64,000 nt of DNA from assembly GCF_003205205.1 (NCBI RefSeq), contig NZ_QJRL01000005.1, positions 1 through 64,000 of the forward strand, read 5' to 3'. Below the pieces are notes generated by a model, which worked only from the letters and a program-made list of their open reading frames with translations, did not search any database and was not told where the DNA came from. Shown in pieces: positions 8,824-19,200 of the stretch. Numbering within the stretch: the stretch's first letter is position 1; the number at the start of each line of letters is the position of its first letter. This DNA comes from Pseudomonas sp. LB-090624. GTDB lineage: Bacteria > Pseudomonadota > Gammaproteobacteria > Pseudomonadales > Pseudomonadaceae. Both the position numbers and the translations under genes were made by a program.

Positions 8824-9609
8824 TCAGAACGCCAACTTGTACCCGATCAGCAGCAGCATCGCAGCCAGGCACGGGCGCAGTACGCGGTCGGAGATCCGCC
8901 CGGTCAGGTGGCTGCCTAGGTAAATGCCCGGCAGCGAACCCAGCAGCAGGTAGCCCAGCAGCGACCAGTCCATGTTACCCATGCCGGCATGGCCAAGGCC
9001 TGCTACCAGGGTAAGCGGCACGGCGTGGGCAATTTCGGTACCGACCAGGCGGCGGGTGACCAGGAATGGGTACAGCAGGAACAACGCCACGGTACCCAGG
9101 GCACCAGCACCGATGGAGGTCAGGGTAACCATCACGCCCAGCACTACGCCTGTCAGCACAGTCAGGGTGTTCAGGCTGCGGTCGCTGAGGTGGTAGTGAT
9201 CACCGGCGTGGCGGTTGGCGAAAGCCTGCAGGCGCGATTTGAACAAGATGGCCAGCGCGGTCAGGATCAGCACTACCGCCAGGCCTTGCTTGATGATCGC
9301 GTTGAGCGCCGAGGTGTCGGTATGCAGGGTGCTGAGGAACCACAGGGTCAACGCCGCGGCAGGTACGCTACCCAGGCTGAGCAGCCCGGTGATCTTCCAG
9401 TCGATGTTTTTGTTGCGCGCATGCACCCAGACGCCACTGGCCTTGGTGATGGCGGCATACAGCAGGTCGGTGCCGACAGCGGTAGCCGGGTTGATGCCGA
9501 ACCACAACAGGATCGGGGTCATCAGCGAACCGCCGCCGACGCCGGTCATACCGACGATGAAACCCACGACCAGTCCCGCAATGGTGAAACCAAAAGAACC
9601 TACATCCAT
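8824..9609 (-). CDS. TauE/SafE (TSUP) family sulfite or organosulfonate exporter
   Basis: A 261-residue inner-membrane protein with about eight helices and the family signature near the N-terminus (GLVVGFIVGMTGVGGGSLMTP) and in the middle (GVMVTLTSIGAGALGT). TSUP proteins move sulfur-containing anions such as sulfite or sulfoacetate. The upstream region is unusually AT-rich (9650-9710), which is common at sulfur-starvation promoters, but I see no proven CysB site. It ends four bases from the end of the convergent phosphatase gene. Confidence 0.8.
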   Translation of the reverse strand: MDVGSFGFTIAGLVVGFIVGMTGVGGGSLMTPILLWFGINPATAVGTDLLYAAITKASGVWVHARNKNIDWKITGLLSLGSVPAAALTLWFLSTLHTDTSALNAIIKQGLAVVLILTALAILFKSRLQAFANRHAGDHYHLSDRSLNTLTVLTGVVLGVMVTLTSIGAGALGTVALFLLYPFLVTRRLVGTEIAHAVPLTLVAGLGHAGMGNMDWSLLGYLLLGSLPGIYLGSHLTGRISDRVLRPCLAAMLLLIGYKLAF

Positions 9610-10048
9610 ACGCTACTCGACTGCCCAACTTTGCCCGTTATCGGATACAGCCAGCATATAGATTTTTTTATAGCCAAATAGACTTGTTCGTTATTAGGTT
9701 ATAACCGCCAATGGATCGAAAAATCATCCCGTGAGCGCGGCGTCGCTTTGCGATTTCAACGCGCCGTCGCCCCTCCCACCTGCGTGTCGCGAGCATCCCC
9801 GCACAGGGGCAGGCCTGATCCCAGGCACGGTGGGGCACTAAAGCCTACGTTCAACCGTGGCTTCGGCGCTGGCGTTGGAGAGCTGGAAGTCGAAGTGCAG
9901 GCGTGCGTGGGCGAAGCCTGAACTCCTTTAGGGGAGGCCTTGCGCCAGGGTCGGGCCGCATGGCGGCACCGGCGATTTTTGCTGCGCAGCTGAGAACCTT
10001 GGGGCCGCAGTGTGACCCGGGCGGGTCACAAGGCCATTCTTGCAACAA
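9610..10048. other. Intergenic region with possible gene remnant
   Basis: The left 100 bases are AT-rich and probably hold the TauE promoter on the minus strand. The rest is GC-rich and non-coding in appearance. On the minus strand, bases 9839-9927 read as a short open stretch ending in a stop, with a plausible protein tail (FDFQLSNASAEATVERR), perhaps the decayed end of a lost gene. Nothing else is recognisable. Confidence 0.4.
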
Positions 10049-10080
10049 AACCGCGCAGGCCAGCGGATGCCTGCGCGGTT
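10049..10080 (-). terminator. Terminator after pcaIJ
   Basis: A perfect 12-bp stem (AACCGCGCAGGC / GCCTGCGCGGTT) lies just past the pcaJ stop. On the minus strand it runs into TTTTGTTGC, as expected for a Rho-independent terminator. Confidence 0.8.
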
Positions 10081-10087
10081 CTGACGA

Positions 10088-10729
10088 TCACTTGATCAGC
10101 GGCACGCCACTCAGCTTTTGCAGCTCATCAAAGTCGATATCTGCACAGATCTCGACCACTTTCAGCCCTTCAGCCGTCACTTCCAGCACGGCAAGGTCGG
10201 TGTAGATACGGCTGACGCAACCAATGCCAGTCAGCGGGTAGGTGCACTCAGGCACCAGCTTGCTTTCACCCGTCTTGGTCAAATGGTCCATCATCACGAA
10301 CACTTGGCGCGCGCCAGTAGCCAAGTCCATCGCGCCACCTACGGCAGGGATGGAGCCTTCAGCGCCGGTATGCCAGTTGGCCAGGTCGCCTTTCACCGAC
10401 ACCTGGAATGCGCCCAGCACAGCGATGTCCAGGTGGCCGCCGCGCATCATCGAGAACGAGTCCGCATGGTGGAAGAAGGCACCCCCAGTCAGCAGGGTCA
10501 CGTGCTGCTTGCCGGCGTTGATCAGGTCATCGTCTTCCTCGCCAGGCGCCGGGCTTGGGCCCATGCCCAGCAGGCCGTTCTCGCTGTGCAGGAACACTTC
10601 CTTGTCACCCAGGTAGTTGGCGACCAGGGTCGGTGCGCCAATACCCAGGTTTACGTAGGCACCTTCCTGAATGTCTGCGGCCACGCGCTGGGCCATCTCG
10701 GTGCGGGAGAGCTTTTTGGTGATGGTCAT
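10088..10729 (-). CDS. pcaJ: 3-oxoadipate CoA-transferase, beta subunit
   Basis: A 213-residue CoA-transferase subunit B. It carries the SENG motif (Glu50), whose glutamate forms the enzyme-CoA intermediate, and the glycine-rich GIGAPTLV segment. With PcaI it moves CoA from succinyl-CoA to 3-oxoadipate in the last part of the beta-ketoadipate pathway of aromatic degradation. It begins eight bases after the pcaI stop, so both are one operon. The related acetoacetate transferases (ScoAB) look similar; length, the PcaR operator upstream of pcaI and its position beside nic support the Pca assignment. Confidence 0.88.
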   Translation of the reverse strand: MTITKKLSRTEMAQRVAADIQEGAYVNLGIGAPTLVANYLGDKEVFLHSENGLLGMGPSPAPGEEDDDLINAGKQHVTLLTGGAFFHHADSFSMMRGGHLDIAVLGAFQVSVKGDLANWHTGAEGSIPAVGGAMDLATGARQVFVMMDHLTKTGESKLVPECTYPLTGIGCVSRIYTDLAVLEVTAEGLKVVEICADIDFDELQKLSGVPLIK

Positions 10730-10737
10730 GGCAGGCC

Positions 10738-11433
10738 TCAGACAGCGTTGGCAAGCGAAGAAGCGCCAGCGCCGTTAACGGCGACCACGCGCTGGACGAA
10801 GATACCCGGGGTGATGATATGTTCCGGGTCCAGTTCACCGAGTTCGACAACCTGGTCGACCTGGGCGATGGCAGTCTTGGCGGCCATGGCCATGATCGGG
10901 CCGAAGTTGCGTGCGGCCTTGCGGTAGGTCAGGTTGCCCCAACGGTCACCTTTGTGGGCTTTGATCAGTGCGAAATCGGCGTGCAGCGGCATTTCCAGCA
11001 CGTACATGCGGCCATCGATTTCACGGGTTTCCTTGCCTTCGGCCAGCAGCGTGCCGTAGCCGGTCGGGGAGAAGAACGCGCCAATGCCGGAGCCCGCTGC
11101 GCGGATGCGCTCGGCCAGGTTGCCCTGGGGCACCACTTCCAGTTCGATCTTGCCGGCGCGGTACAGTTCGTCGAACACGTAGGAGTCGGACTGGCGCGGG
11201 AACGAGCAGACCACCTTGCGCACGCTGCCCGCCATCAACAGGGCGGCCAGGCCGATTTCGCCGTTGCCGGCGTTGTTGCTGATGATGGTCAGATCGCGGG
11301 CGCCGGTGGCGATCAGGCCATCGATCAGCTCGGACGGCATGCCGGCAGTGCCGAAGCCACCGACCATGATGGTCGATCCGTCGGTGATCCCTTCCACCGC
11401 GCTGGCGATGGACTCGTACGTTTTATTGATCAA
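10738..11433 (-). CDS. pcaI: 3-oxoadipate CoA-transferase, alpha subunit
   Basis: A 231-residue CoA-transferase subunit A with the GGFGTAGMP glycine loop and the NNAGNGEIG segment. It pairs with PcaJ to activate 3-oxoadipate. Conserved protein starts at INKTYES, and the only start at that place is TTG at 11433, with AGGAG seven bases upstream; this gives the usual family length. A PcaR operator lies 150-185 bases upstream. The divergent neighbour is a chemoreceptor gene. Confidence 0.88.
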   Translation of the reverse strand: MINKTYESIASAVEGITDGSTIMVGGFGTAGMPSELIDGLIATGARDLTIISNNAGNGEIGLAALLMAGSVRKVVCSFPRQSDSYVFDELYRAGKIELEVVPQGNLAERIRAAGSGIGAFFSPTGYGTLLAEGKETREIDGRMYVLEMPLHADFALIKAHKGDRWGNLTYRKAARNFGPIMAMAAKTAIAQVDQVVELGELDPEHIITPGIFVQRVVAVNGAGASSLANAV

Positions 11434-11823
11434 GGCGAGCTCCTGGTTGTTCCTGGAGTTGTGGTTGTCGGGCTGGCCGGCGCGTGTGAAGCGATGAGGC
11501 CACTCAGCACTTGCAATTGCTTGCTGACTTTCGCTATAGCGTGCCGCAAGATAGGGCAACAGTAGAGAGGGTTTGGTGGAATTTGTGCGATTATCGAACT
11601 GTTGTGCGATCTGCGAGCAGTTCTGGCGTCTCTTTGCCACAATTCAGTCAAGGGCCTGATTGCAGCCATATTGCCCCTTGCTGGTGCGTACAAGGCTATC
11701 CCGTAGCGGTCCTGCACAAGGGCTGTGCATTAAACGCCGGTAACTCCCCAATAATCACTTCTCCCGCCGTTGGCGTGCGACTTGCTATCAGATTGCCATT
11801 TGATGTCGCGTATGGTGAAGATA
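11434..11823. other. Divergent intergenic region between pcaI and the chemoreceptor gene
   Basis: A 390-base divergent control region. It holds two PcaR-type boxes at 11585-11618 for pcaIJ. The right half (11730-11823) is the leader of the chemoreceptor gene; I see no clear FliA promoter there. Confidence 0.7.
11585..11618 (-). promoter_or_regulatory. PcaR operator of pcaIJ
   Basis: On the minus strand 11599-11585 reads GTTCGATAATCGCAC, exactly the 15-bp PcaR recognition sequence I recall for the P. putida pcaI promoter. A second copy at 11604-11618 matches 11 of 15 positions, spaced as a direct repeat of about 19 bases. PcaR activates pcaIJ with 3-oxoadipate as inducer. Confidence 0.8.
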
Positions 11824-13989
11824 ATGTCGCTTTCCAGTGAGTCCATGGAGTTGTCATCGAGTGAAAAGGGCTGGCTGCCCTGGTTCGGTAAAACTGGAAA
11901 GCTCAGCATGGGCTGGGCGTGCCACGTCAACCGGTCGAGCTACTCGCAGATCGAGCAAACCTTTGAAGCCATTGCCCAGACCCGCGTGCGTTTGCTGCAG
12001 GACTGGGCCCGCGAACAGTGGGAGCACTTGGCTGAAGTGGCGGAACAGCTGGCGCAAGGCTTCGCGCAACCCGACAGCGCGTTGTTGCGGGACAAGCTGG
12101 CGCAGGCCGAAGATTTTTCCGAGCTGTTTCTCGTCGATGCCGCTGGCAGCCTTATCACCTCGACCTGGCCACAGCGGGGTACGCCACGTATCGAGCAGAC
12201 TTCGGCGCTGGCCCAAGGGCTGAAGGCGCCGTTTCTGCATGGCCCCTACAGCGACCCCCTGACCCTGCGCATCGGCCCGTCGTCCTCGCGCTTTCACGAC
12301 GAAGTAACGCTGATGTTCTATCAGCCCGTGAAGGCCGGCGGCAAAGTCCTCGGTTGCCTGTGTGGTCGTGTACCCAACGATGTGTTGGGCGACCTGATCC
12401 AGCGCGAGGCCGGGCATATTTTCGCCGAGTCGGGCGACAACTACCTGTTCATGGCGCAGTCGCGCTTCGACCCGGCCATCCAGCCCGGCACGGCCCTGTC
12501 GCGTTCGCGCTTCGAGGACGGTACCTTCACCCATGGCGAGAACCTCAAAAGTGGTGTGCACACGCCTTGGTCCACGGTACAGGTCCAGCGCCATACCGAA
12601 CTGGAACTGCGCTTCACCGACCCCTCCACTGGCGAACTGCACCCTGGGGTAAGGGAAACCATCCGGCGTGGTGCCAACCTGTTCGTGACCTACCCGGGGT
12701 ATTCGGACTACCGCCATGTGCCGGTGGTCGGCAAGGGCGTGACCTTTCAGTTGCCGGGCTCGCCCGACCGCTGGGGCATGATGTGCGAAGCCGACCTGGA
12801 GGAGGTCTACCGGCGCCGCTCACTGAGCTACGGGTTGATGAAACCCTGTGTGGCGACCATGGCCGGGCTATTCGGCTGCAACTACCTGGTGCAGCACTAT
12901 GCCGGCCTGTCGCAAGCGCTGAACGACGTCATTCTGGCCTTGAGCATGCTCGGCGCCACGCTGTTGTTCGGGGTATTGGGGCCCAGGCGCCTGGCTGCCA
13001 GGTTGAATGGCATGAGCGGCGTGCTGCGTACCATCGCCGAGGGTGAAGGCAACCTGCGTCAGCGCCTGGATATCAGCACCCTGGGCAACGACGAGAGCGG
13101 CGACATGGCGCGCTGGATCAACAGTTTCATCGATCGCCTGGACGCCGTGGTGGGGCAGGTGGTCAAGGCCAGCCGCACGGTCGGCAGTACCAACCAGATG
13201 ATGCTTGGGCGCAGCCAGGCGGCCAGCGTGAGCTCCGCCGACGTGGCCGATGCGGTGCATCAGATGATGATCATCATGGAGGAGCAACTTGGCGAGCTGC
13301 AGCAGGCCTCGGTCAGCGCTGAACAGATGAAGCAGGCCATGGACGAAGTGGTCAGCCGTGCCCGCGAGCAGTATTTGGCGGTGCAGTCAGGCACCCAATC
13401 GATTCGCGATGTGGTGGCGCGTTCGTCTTCCAGTGTGCAGCGCCTCGACAGCCGTATGGTCGAAATCGACAACATCACCGGGTTGATCAGCGACATCACC
13501 AACCAGACCAATCTGCTGGCGCTGAATGCCGCCATCGAAGCGGCGCGTGCCGGCGAGCATGGCCGTGGCTTCGCGGTGGTGGCCGACGAGGTGCGCAGCC
13601 TCGCCGCGCGAACCGCGCGCGCCGCCGAGGACATCCGCCACATGGTCGAGAGCCTCCAGGGCGAAACCCGCCAGGCTGTCAGCTTCATGGAGCAGGGTGT
13701 TCAGGACGTCGACAACAGCCTGCGCCTTGCCGAAGACGCCTCGTCCGAGAACGTTCAGCTGCATCAGGCAGTGGAAGGCATGTTCGCGATCATCCAGCAG
13801 CTCAACCGGCGGAGCGTGGAATACGGCAAGACCATCGAGCAGGTCAACCAGTCCTCCAGCGAGATGCGGCAGACGGCGGTGGTGCTGCAAAGTAGCGCGC
13901 AGAAGGTGCGGGTGGATGCTGGCAAGTTGCAGAAGCTGGTCGGGCAGTTCGAGGTCAGCGGTGAGGATAAGGGGGCCGCTGCAGCGTGA
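11824..13989 (+). CDS. Methyl-accepting chemotaxis protein with N-terminal cytoplasmic-type sensor
   Basis: A chemoreceptor of about 721 residues. Unlike most, it shows no hydrophobic segment at the N-terminus. Residues about 20-320 form a soluble PAS/Cache-like sensor, then two hydrophobic segments follow around 325-385, a HAMP-like stretch, and a classical signalling domain with [21 protein letters not shown] at the hairpin tip. This order recalls Aer, where the sensor is on the cytoplasmic side. It lies between pcaIJ and the nic genes, so the ligand may be an aromatic or N-heterocyclic acid or a metabolic signal. The start is uncertain: ATG 11824 follows a GGTGAAG ribosome site; ATG 11812 and 11845 are alternatives. 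Confidence 0.8.
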   Translation: MSLSSESMELSSSEKGWLPWFGKTGKLSMGWACHVNRSSYSQIEQTFEAIAQTRVRLLQDWAREQWEHLAEVAEQLAQGFAQPDSALLRDKLAQAEDFSELFLVDAAGSLITSTWPQRGTPRIEQTSALAQGLKAPFLHGPYSDPLTLRIGPSSSRFHDEVTLMFYQPVKAGGKVLGCLCGRVPNDVLGDLIQREAGHIFAESGDNYLFMAQSRFDPAIQPGTALSRSRFEDGTFTHGENLKSGVHTPWSTVQVQRHTELELRFTDPSTGELHPGVRETIRRGANLFVTYPGYSDYRHVPVVGKGVTFQLPGSPDRWGMMCEADLEEVYRRRSLSYGLMKPCVATMAGLFGCNYLVQHYAGLSQALNDVILALSMLGATLLFGVLGPRRLAARLNGMSGVLRTIAEGEGNLRQRLDISTLGNDESGDMARWINSFIDRLDAVVGQVVKASRTVGSTNQMMLGRSQAASVSSADVADAVHQMMIIMEEQLGELQQASVSAEQMKQAMDEVVSRAREQYLAVQSGTQSIRDVVARSSSSVQRLDSRMVEIDNITGLISDITNQTNLLALNAAIEAARAGEHGRGFAVVADEVRSLAARTARAAEDIRHMVESLQGETRQAVSFMEQGVQDVDNSLRLAEDASSENVQLHQAVEGMFAIIQQLNRRSVEYGKTIEQVNQSSSEMRQTAVVLQSSAQKVRVDAGKLQKLVGQFEVSGEDKGAAAA

Positions 13990-14031
13990 GCAGGGGACCG
14001 GGTGCACGAGCCGGTTCGTGCATGCAGACAA

Positions 14032-14098
14032 GGCCCGCCGTGCCCTCGGGCAATGCATCATGGCGGGCCGGTGTTCGTGGGTGAACCCGCTCCCACAG
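14032..14098. repeat. Hairpin plus REP element
   Basis: A perfect 8-bp stem (GGCCCGCC at 14032 and GGCGGGCC at 14062) is followed by GTGGGTGAACCCGCTCCCACAG, the core of a putida-group REP sequence. It sits between the convergent chemoreceptor and amidohydrolase genes and may act as terminator for both. Confidence 0.65.
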
Positions 14099-14138
14099 CG
14101 GCGGCGCAGGGCTGGTGATCTGTGCTTTGGGTGTGGTG

Positions 14139-15356
14139 TTAACGGCGCATTTCCGTCGCAAACTGCGCAGCCTTCAACTGCAATCGCGCAGGCCCGCCCC
14201 AGAACGCACCGTGGCGCACGATCACCCGTTCATGAATGGCAGCCGCTACCGCCGCAGCGGCATTCGGTGCCTTGAACAATACGAAGCTGGCTTCGTTACC
14301 CACCTTCAAACCATAACCCTGTTTGCCCATGACCCCGGCACTGGCCTCGGTCGCCATTTCCAGCGCAACCCGCAGCTCCTCATCGGTATTGAAGCCCGAG
14401 CGGTAGCTGACCAGCATGGCCCGTTGCAGCATGTCGCCATTGCCATAGGGCCACCAGGCGTCCTGGATGTTGTCGTTGCCGGTAAATACCCGCACGCCGC
14501 TTTTACGCAGGCGCAGCACGGGAGGGAACGCATGGTCACCGGGCGCGTTGGTCATGATGGATATACCGGCACCCGCCAGTAGTTCGGCGGTGCGGTCGAC
14601 AACCGCATCGGAGACGTCGCCCAGGCCATAGGCGTGGCTGACCGCCACCAAGCCTTGCATGCCCAGTGCGTGGGTGCGCGCGGCGATGCGTTGGAGCTGA
14701 GCAATGCAGATGTCGCCGGGCTCGTGCAGATGGATGTCGACTTTCACGCCATAACGTTCGGCGATACCGAACACGATGTCCAGTTGGGCGTCGGCGTCGC
14801 CATCCAGCGTGGTCGGGTCGATGCCGCCGACTACCTGCACGCCTTCGCGTACCGCCGCCGCCATCACTTCGGCGGTGCCAGGGCAGGTCACCACGCCCGC
14901 CTGGGGGAAGGCCACGATTTCGATGTCGAGCAGGTCTTTCCATTGGTCCCGAGCTTCGAGAATGGCGCGCAGGTTGGTCAGGCCGGTGGTGGCGTCCACG
15001 TCCACGTGGCAGCGCATGGCCAGGGTGCCGAATGAGGCGGCCCGGCGCATCAGCGCATCCGCGCGTTCGACGATGGGCGGAGCGCTGGCGAGTTCACGCT
15101 TTTCCACCGCCAGGCGCTCGCGCAGGCTGGTGACCGGTTGGTGCGGGCGCCAGCGGTCGCCGACAAAGCTCTTGTCCAGGTGGATGTGGCCGTCGACGAA
15201 ACCAGGCAGTACCAACAGGCCTTCAAGGTCAATGGTCTCGCGGGCGGGGGTGCTGGCGCGCTGCGCGCCGATGTGGGTAATACGGCCGCTGCGGACGGCA
15301 ATGTGCAGGGGCAGACCATCGGCGTCGGTGGCGTTGATGAACTCACGGTCGTTCAT
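14139..15356 (-). CDS. Cytosine-deaminase-like amidohydrolase
   Basis: A 405-residue metal-dependent hydrolase close to the cytosine deaminase (CodA) family. Metal and catalytic motifs are GHIHLDKS, the HLHE segment (the glutamate aligns with the CodA proton shuttle), VSHAYG and GNDNIQDAWWPYG with the metal aspartate. Members hydrolyse amino or amide groups on N-heterocycles; the substrate is not evident. It is located next to nicS and opposite the chemoreceptor gene, so it could feed N-heterocyclic compounds into the nicotinate pathway, which is inference. Conserved protein begins with MNDREF at 15356, downstream of an AAAGG ribosome site. Confidence 0.75.
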   Translation of the reverse strand: MNDREFINATDADGLPLHIAVRSGRITHIGAQRASTPARETIDLEGLLVLPGFVDGHIHLDKSFVGDRWRPHQPVTSLRERLAVEKRELASAPPIVERADALMRRAASFGTLAMRCHVDVDATTGLTNLRAILEARDQWKDLLDIEIVAFPQAGVVTCPGTAEVMAAAVREGVQVVGGIDPTTLDGDADAQLDIVFGIAERYGVKVDIHLHEPGDICIAQLQRIAARTHALGMQGLVAVSHAYGLGDVSDAVVDRTAELLAGAGISIMTNAPGDHAFPPVLRLRKSGVRVFTGNDNIQDAWWPYGNGDMLQRAMLVSYRSGFNTDEELRVALEMATEASAGVMGKQGYGLKVGNEASFVLFKAPNAAAAVAAAIHERVIVRHGAFWGGPARLQLKAAQFATEMRR

Positions 15357-15651
15357 GATCGGGCCTTTTTGACTGAGGCTTGGGTGACGTACCACGGTAG
15401 GGGGCATGCGCACATGACTCCAATTAATTATCAGGATCGGGTGCAGTGCATTTCTGGATGCAGGCGAGGGATGCTGGCGTGTACTGACAAGCCACTGAAG
15501 TCGATTCAACAGCGAAGATTCAATCGGCAGTGTGGGGCAACCCCGGGCCTTGGATGTTTGGCGGGGGCCTTGGCGGCCAGCCGAAAAAGCCGCGCAATGG
15601 CTCAACGTCTGTGGCAGTGTTGGGTATCAGGCCAGCCCCACAGGGACCCCC
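15357..15651. other. Divergent region between amidohydrolase and nicS
   Basis: About 295 bases between two divergent starts. An AT-rich spot (15418-15432, AATTAATTATCA) could be a promoter element. No clear operator palindrome was recognised. Confidence 0.5.
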
Positions 15652-16290
15652 ATGCAAACTCGCAAAACCGGTGTTCGCGCCCAGCAGGCCGACCGTACTC
15701 GGGACAACATTCTCAAGGCCGCAGTGAAGGTCTTCAGCAAGGAAGGCTTCACTGGTGGGCGCATCGAGCAGATCTCCACGCTGGCCAAGTCCAACGACCG
15801 GATGATCTATTACTACTTCGGCAGCAAGGAAAAGCTGTTCATCAGTGTGCTGGAGCACATCTATGCCAGCTTCAACCAGGCTGAGGCCAAGCTGCGCCTC
15901 GACCTCGCCGACCCGGAACAGGCCCTGCGCGAGTTGGTGGCATTCATCTGGGACTACTACGTGCGCCACCCCGAATTCGTTACCATCCTCGCCACCGAAA
16001 ACCTTCACCAGGGCCAGCATGCGCGCAAGTCGCAAAACCTCAGGGCGCTGTCAGGCGAGGCGGTGGGCGTGTTGCGGCCGATCATCGAAGCCGGCCAGGC
16101 CAAGGGGCTGTTCCGCGACGACATCGATGTCACCCACGCCTACCTGATGATTGCCTCGCTCTGCTACTTCTATAACTCCAACCGCCATACCCTCAGCTCG
16201 TTCCTGGCCGTGGACCTGGCCGACCAGCAGGCCAAGGCTGACTGGCTGGCCTTCATCAGCGACCTTGCACTGCGTGGCCTGCGCCGCTGA
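15652..16290 (+). CDS. nicS: TetR-family repressor of the nicotinate genes
   Basis: A 212-residue TetR-type regulator: helix-turn-helix at about 15-60 (TRDNILKAAVKVFSKEGF ... IYYYFGSKEKLF) and a ligand-binding C-terminal half. In P. putida, NicS is the TetR repressor of nicAB and is released by nicotinate or 6-hydroxynicotinate; the gene's place directly against the nicBA end supports this identity. The first in-frame methionine of the conserved protein is at 15652; longer in-frame extension upstream is non-conserved. It converges on nicB with two bases between the genes. The palindromes found upstream of nicA are the natural candidates for its operator. Confidence 0.82.
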   Translation: MQTRKTGVRAQQADRTRDNILKAAVKVFSKEGFTGGRIEQISTLAKSNDRMIYYYFGSKEKLFISVLEHIYASFNQAEAKLRLDLADPEQALRELVAFIWDYYVRHPEFVTILATENLHQGQHARKSQNLRALSGEAVGVLRPIIEAGQAKGLFRDDIDVTHAYLMIASLCYFYNSNRHTLSSFLAVDLADQQAKADWLAFISDLALRGLRR

Positions 16291-16292
16291 CC

Positions 16293-19200
16293 TCAGTGGC
16301 TGCCTGGGTTGGCACGTACTTGCGCAGCCTTGGCCGCCAACCCTTGCCATGCCGGCTTGTCGGCGGCGAAGCGCTGGCGCAGGTAGGCCGCCAGGTCGGC
16401 TACCTGGCGGTCCGACAGGCTGTCCTTGAAGCCGGGCATGTAGCCCAGGTCACGGGTTGCCGGGGTTGGGATGCCATGCATGACCACCCGTAGCAGGTTG
16501 TCCGGCAACGCGCTGTGGAGGTTGCTGTTGACCGCCATCGACGGGCTGACGCCGAACAGCTTAGGCCCCAGGCCATCGCTGTGGCAGGCCATGCAGGCGC
16601 CTTTGAATACCCGCTCGCCATTGCTTATCGACACGTGCGTGTCCGCCTGGGGGGCGGCCTTGGTGACCACTGCCTGCGGCTCGCCGTCGAGTGAACTGAG
16701 GTAGTGGGCGATGGCACGCACGTCGCTTTTTGGCAGGGTGGCCAGTTCACTGACCACCGGGCCCATGGGGCCGGCCGCCACCCCGTGCTTTTCGGAAAAG
16801 CCGGTGCTCAGGTAGTTGAACAGTTCGTCTTCGCTCCACGGCGTGGATGACTTGGCCAGCCCATTCAGCGCTGGAGCTTCCCAGCCATCCACCAGGCCGC
16901 CGGCCAGGTAGCTGCTGCCGCGTTTTTCCGCGCCCATCAGGTTGCGCGGTGAGTGGCAGGCTGTGCAGTGGCCCAAGCCGTCGACAAGATAGGCGCCCCG
17001 GTTCCACTGCGCGCTGCGCTGTGGGTCGGGCTGATATTCGCCACGTTGCAGAAACAGCGCATTCCAGCCGGCCATCAGCGGCCTCTGGTTGAACGGGAAG
17101 CGCATCTGGTTGGCAGGTGCTTCCTGGCGTACCGGGGTTTGTGACATCAGGTAGGCATACAGCGCCTGCATGTCGGCGTCGTTGATGTTGCGAAACGAGG
17201 TGTAGGGGAAGGCCGGGTACAGGTGGCGGCCATCGCGGCTGATGCCTTCGCGCATGGCCCGCTCGAACGCACCGAACGACCAGCGGCCGATGCCGGTTTC
17301 CGGGTCGGGCGTGATGTTGGTGCTGTACAGCGTGCCGAACGGGGTTTCCATCGCCAGCCCGCCTGCATTGACTTTGCCACCGCTGACCGTATGGCACACG
17401 GCGCAGTCGCCGGCTGCGGCCACCTGGCGCCCGCGCTCGAGCATCGCGGCGCTCCAGCTGCCAGCGGCTGGCGGGGTTACCGGGGCGATTTCGGCGCGCC
17501 AGGGCAAGGCGGTGGCGAGCACGCCCAATGCAGCACCGAATACCCCGGCCAACGAGCCGAACCACCACTTCGAACGCTTGGCTGTCGGCGGTGCTGGCGC
17601 AGGTGCATCAGGGCCCTGACCTTCGCCATCGAGGGCGGCACGCACCCGCTCTGCCGTGATCGGCAGCTCGCGAAAGCGAATGCCGGTAGCGTCGAAAATG
17701 GCATTGGCGATGGCCGCCGCGCTGGGTACCGAGGCCGACTCGCCACTGCCCATGGGCGGCTCGTGCTGGCGTGGCAGCATCATCACGTCGATGGCGGGCA
17801 ACTCGGGGAAGGTCAGGATCGGGTAGCCGCCCCATTCCTTGCTCGCCACCGTCGAGTCTTCGAAGCTGACCTGCTCCTTGAGCACCCGGCTGGTGGACTG
17901 GATGACGTTGCCGTGGATCTGGTGGCGCACGCCTTCGGGGTTGACCATCATCCCGGCATCGTGGCCGATCACCACCCGGGTGACGGCGACCTCACCGGTG
18001 CGCCGGTCCACTGCGACATCGGCCACCCACGCCGCCCAGGCCGCGCCAAAGCCTGGGAACTTGCTATGGATGTAGCGGGCATAGGCAAAGCCCCTGCCGC
18101 GCAGCACGTCACCTTCGGCCTGCGCCTGCATGGGCCGGGTATGCGGCTGCCATTCGGCGCGTTCGGCGGTGGCCTTGACCAGGTCGATTGCGCGTGGGTC
18201 GGACAGGTGCTTGAGGCGGTATTCGACCGGGTCGACACCCGCAGCGAACGCCAGCTCATCGATATACGATTCGTGAGCGAAACTGTTGGGCATGGCTGAC
18301 ACGCCGCGCATCCACGAGGCACGCACCAGCGGCGTCATGTCGTTGATGGTGACGCGCATGTGTTCGTAGTCATAAGGCGGGATCGAGGTGCGGTCGCCCA
18401 TTTCGAACAAGGCCGGCACCGGCTCTACGGCACCGGTCAGCAGCAGGGCGAGGGTAGGCGCGCCGTTGGAAGGGTAGCTGGTCTGGAAGTCGTAGGCGGC
18501 CACGCTGCCGTCCGCGTTCAGGCCACCGTCGATTTCCATCAGTTGTGCAGTGCCCTTGGGCTCCCACACGTGTTCCTGCTCGCGGGTCAGTTGCACCCGC
18601 ACAGGGCGCTGTACCGCCCGCGACAGCAGCACTGCGTCGGCGCACACGTCATCGGCGCAATTGCGGCCATAGCAGCCGGCGGCTTCCATGCGGATGATCT
18701 CGATGCGTTCTTCGCCGCATTCCAGCAACCAGGCCAGATCGGCGCGCAGCAGGTGCGGGTTCTGCGTCCCGGACCACACACGGATCTGCCCTGGCGTGAA
18801 GTCGGCCAATGCGCACGATGGGCCAATCGATGCGTGCAACTGGTACGGCCACAGGTAGCTGCGGCTCAGGCGCTGGCTGGCATTGGCGATGCCAGCGTCC
18901 ACATCGCCCTGGTCCAGCACGGTGCGTTGCACCCGCGGGTTGTCGCGGATGGCTTGGGCGACATCGCTGAGGTCGGGCAGCTTGCCTGTAAAGGGCTTCC
19001 AGCTGATTTTCAGGTCATGGGCCGCACGGATGGCTTGTTCCTCGCGCTCGGCCACCACGCCGACGAAGTCGCGTATCACCACCACCGCCACCACGCCGGG
19101 CACATGGGCGATGGAGCTCTCATCCACCGCCAGCAGGCTATTGCCGACAAAGTCGCCGCTGTCGTGGCCGGCGTAGGGCGGGCGTATCACCCGGCCATGC

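Noticed and set aside
10088..11433. Acetoacetate CoA-transferase (scoAB/atoDA) as identity for this pair
   Set aside because: Subunit lengths and the exact PcaR box upstream favour pcaIJ.
11730..11823. FliA (sigma-28) promoter before the chemoreceptor gene
   Set aside because: TAAA and an AATAA block exist, but spacing and the GCCGATAA element do not fit.
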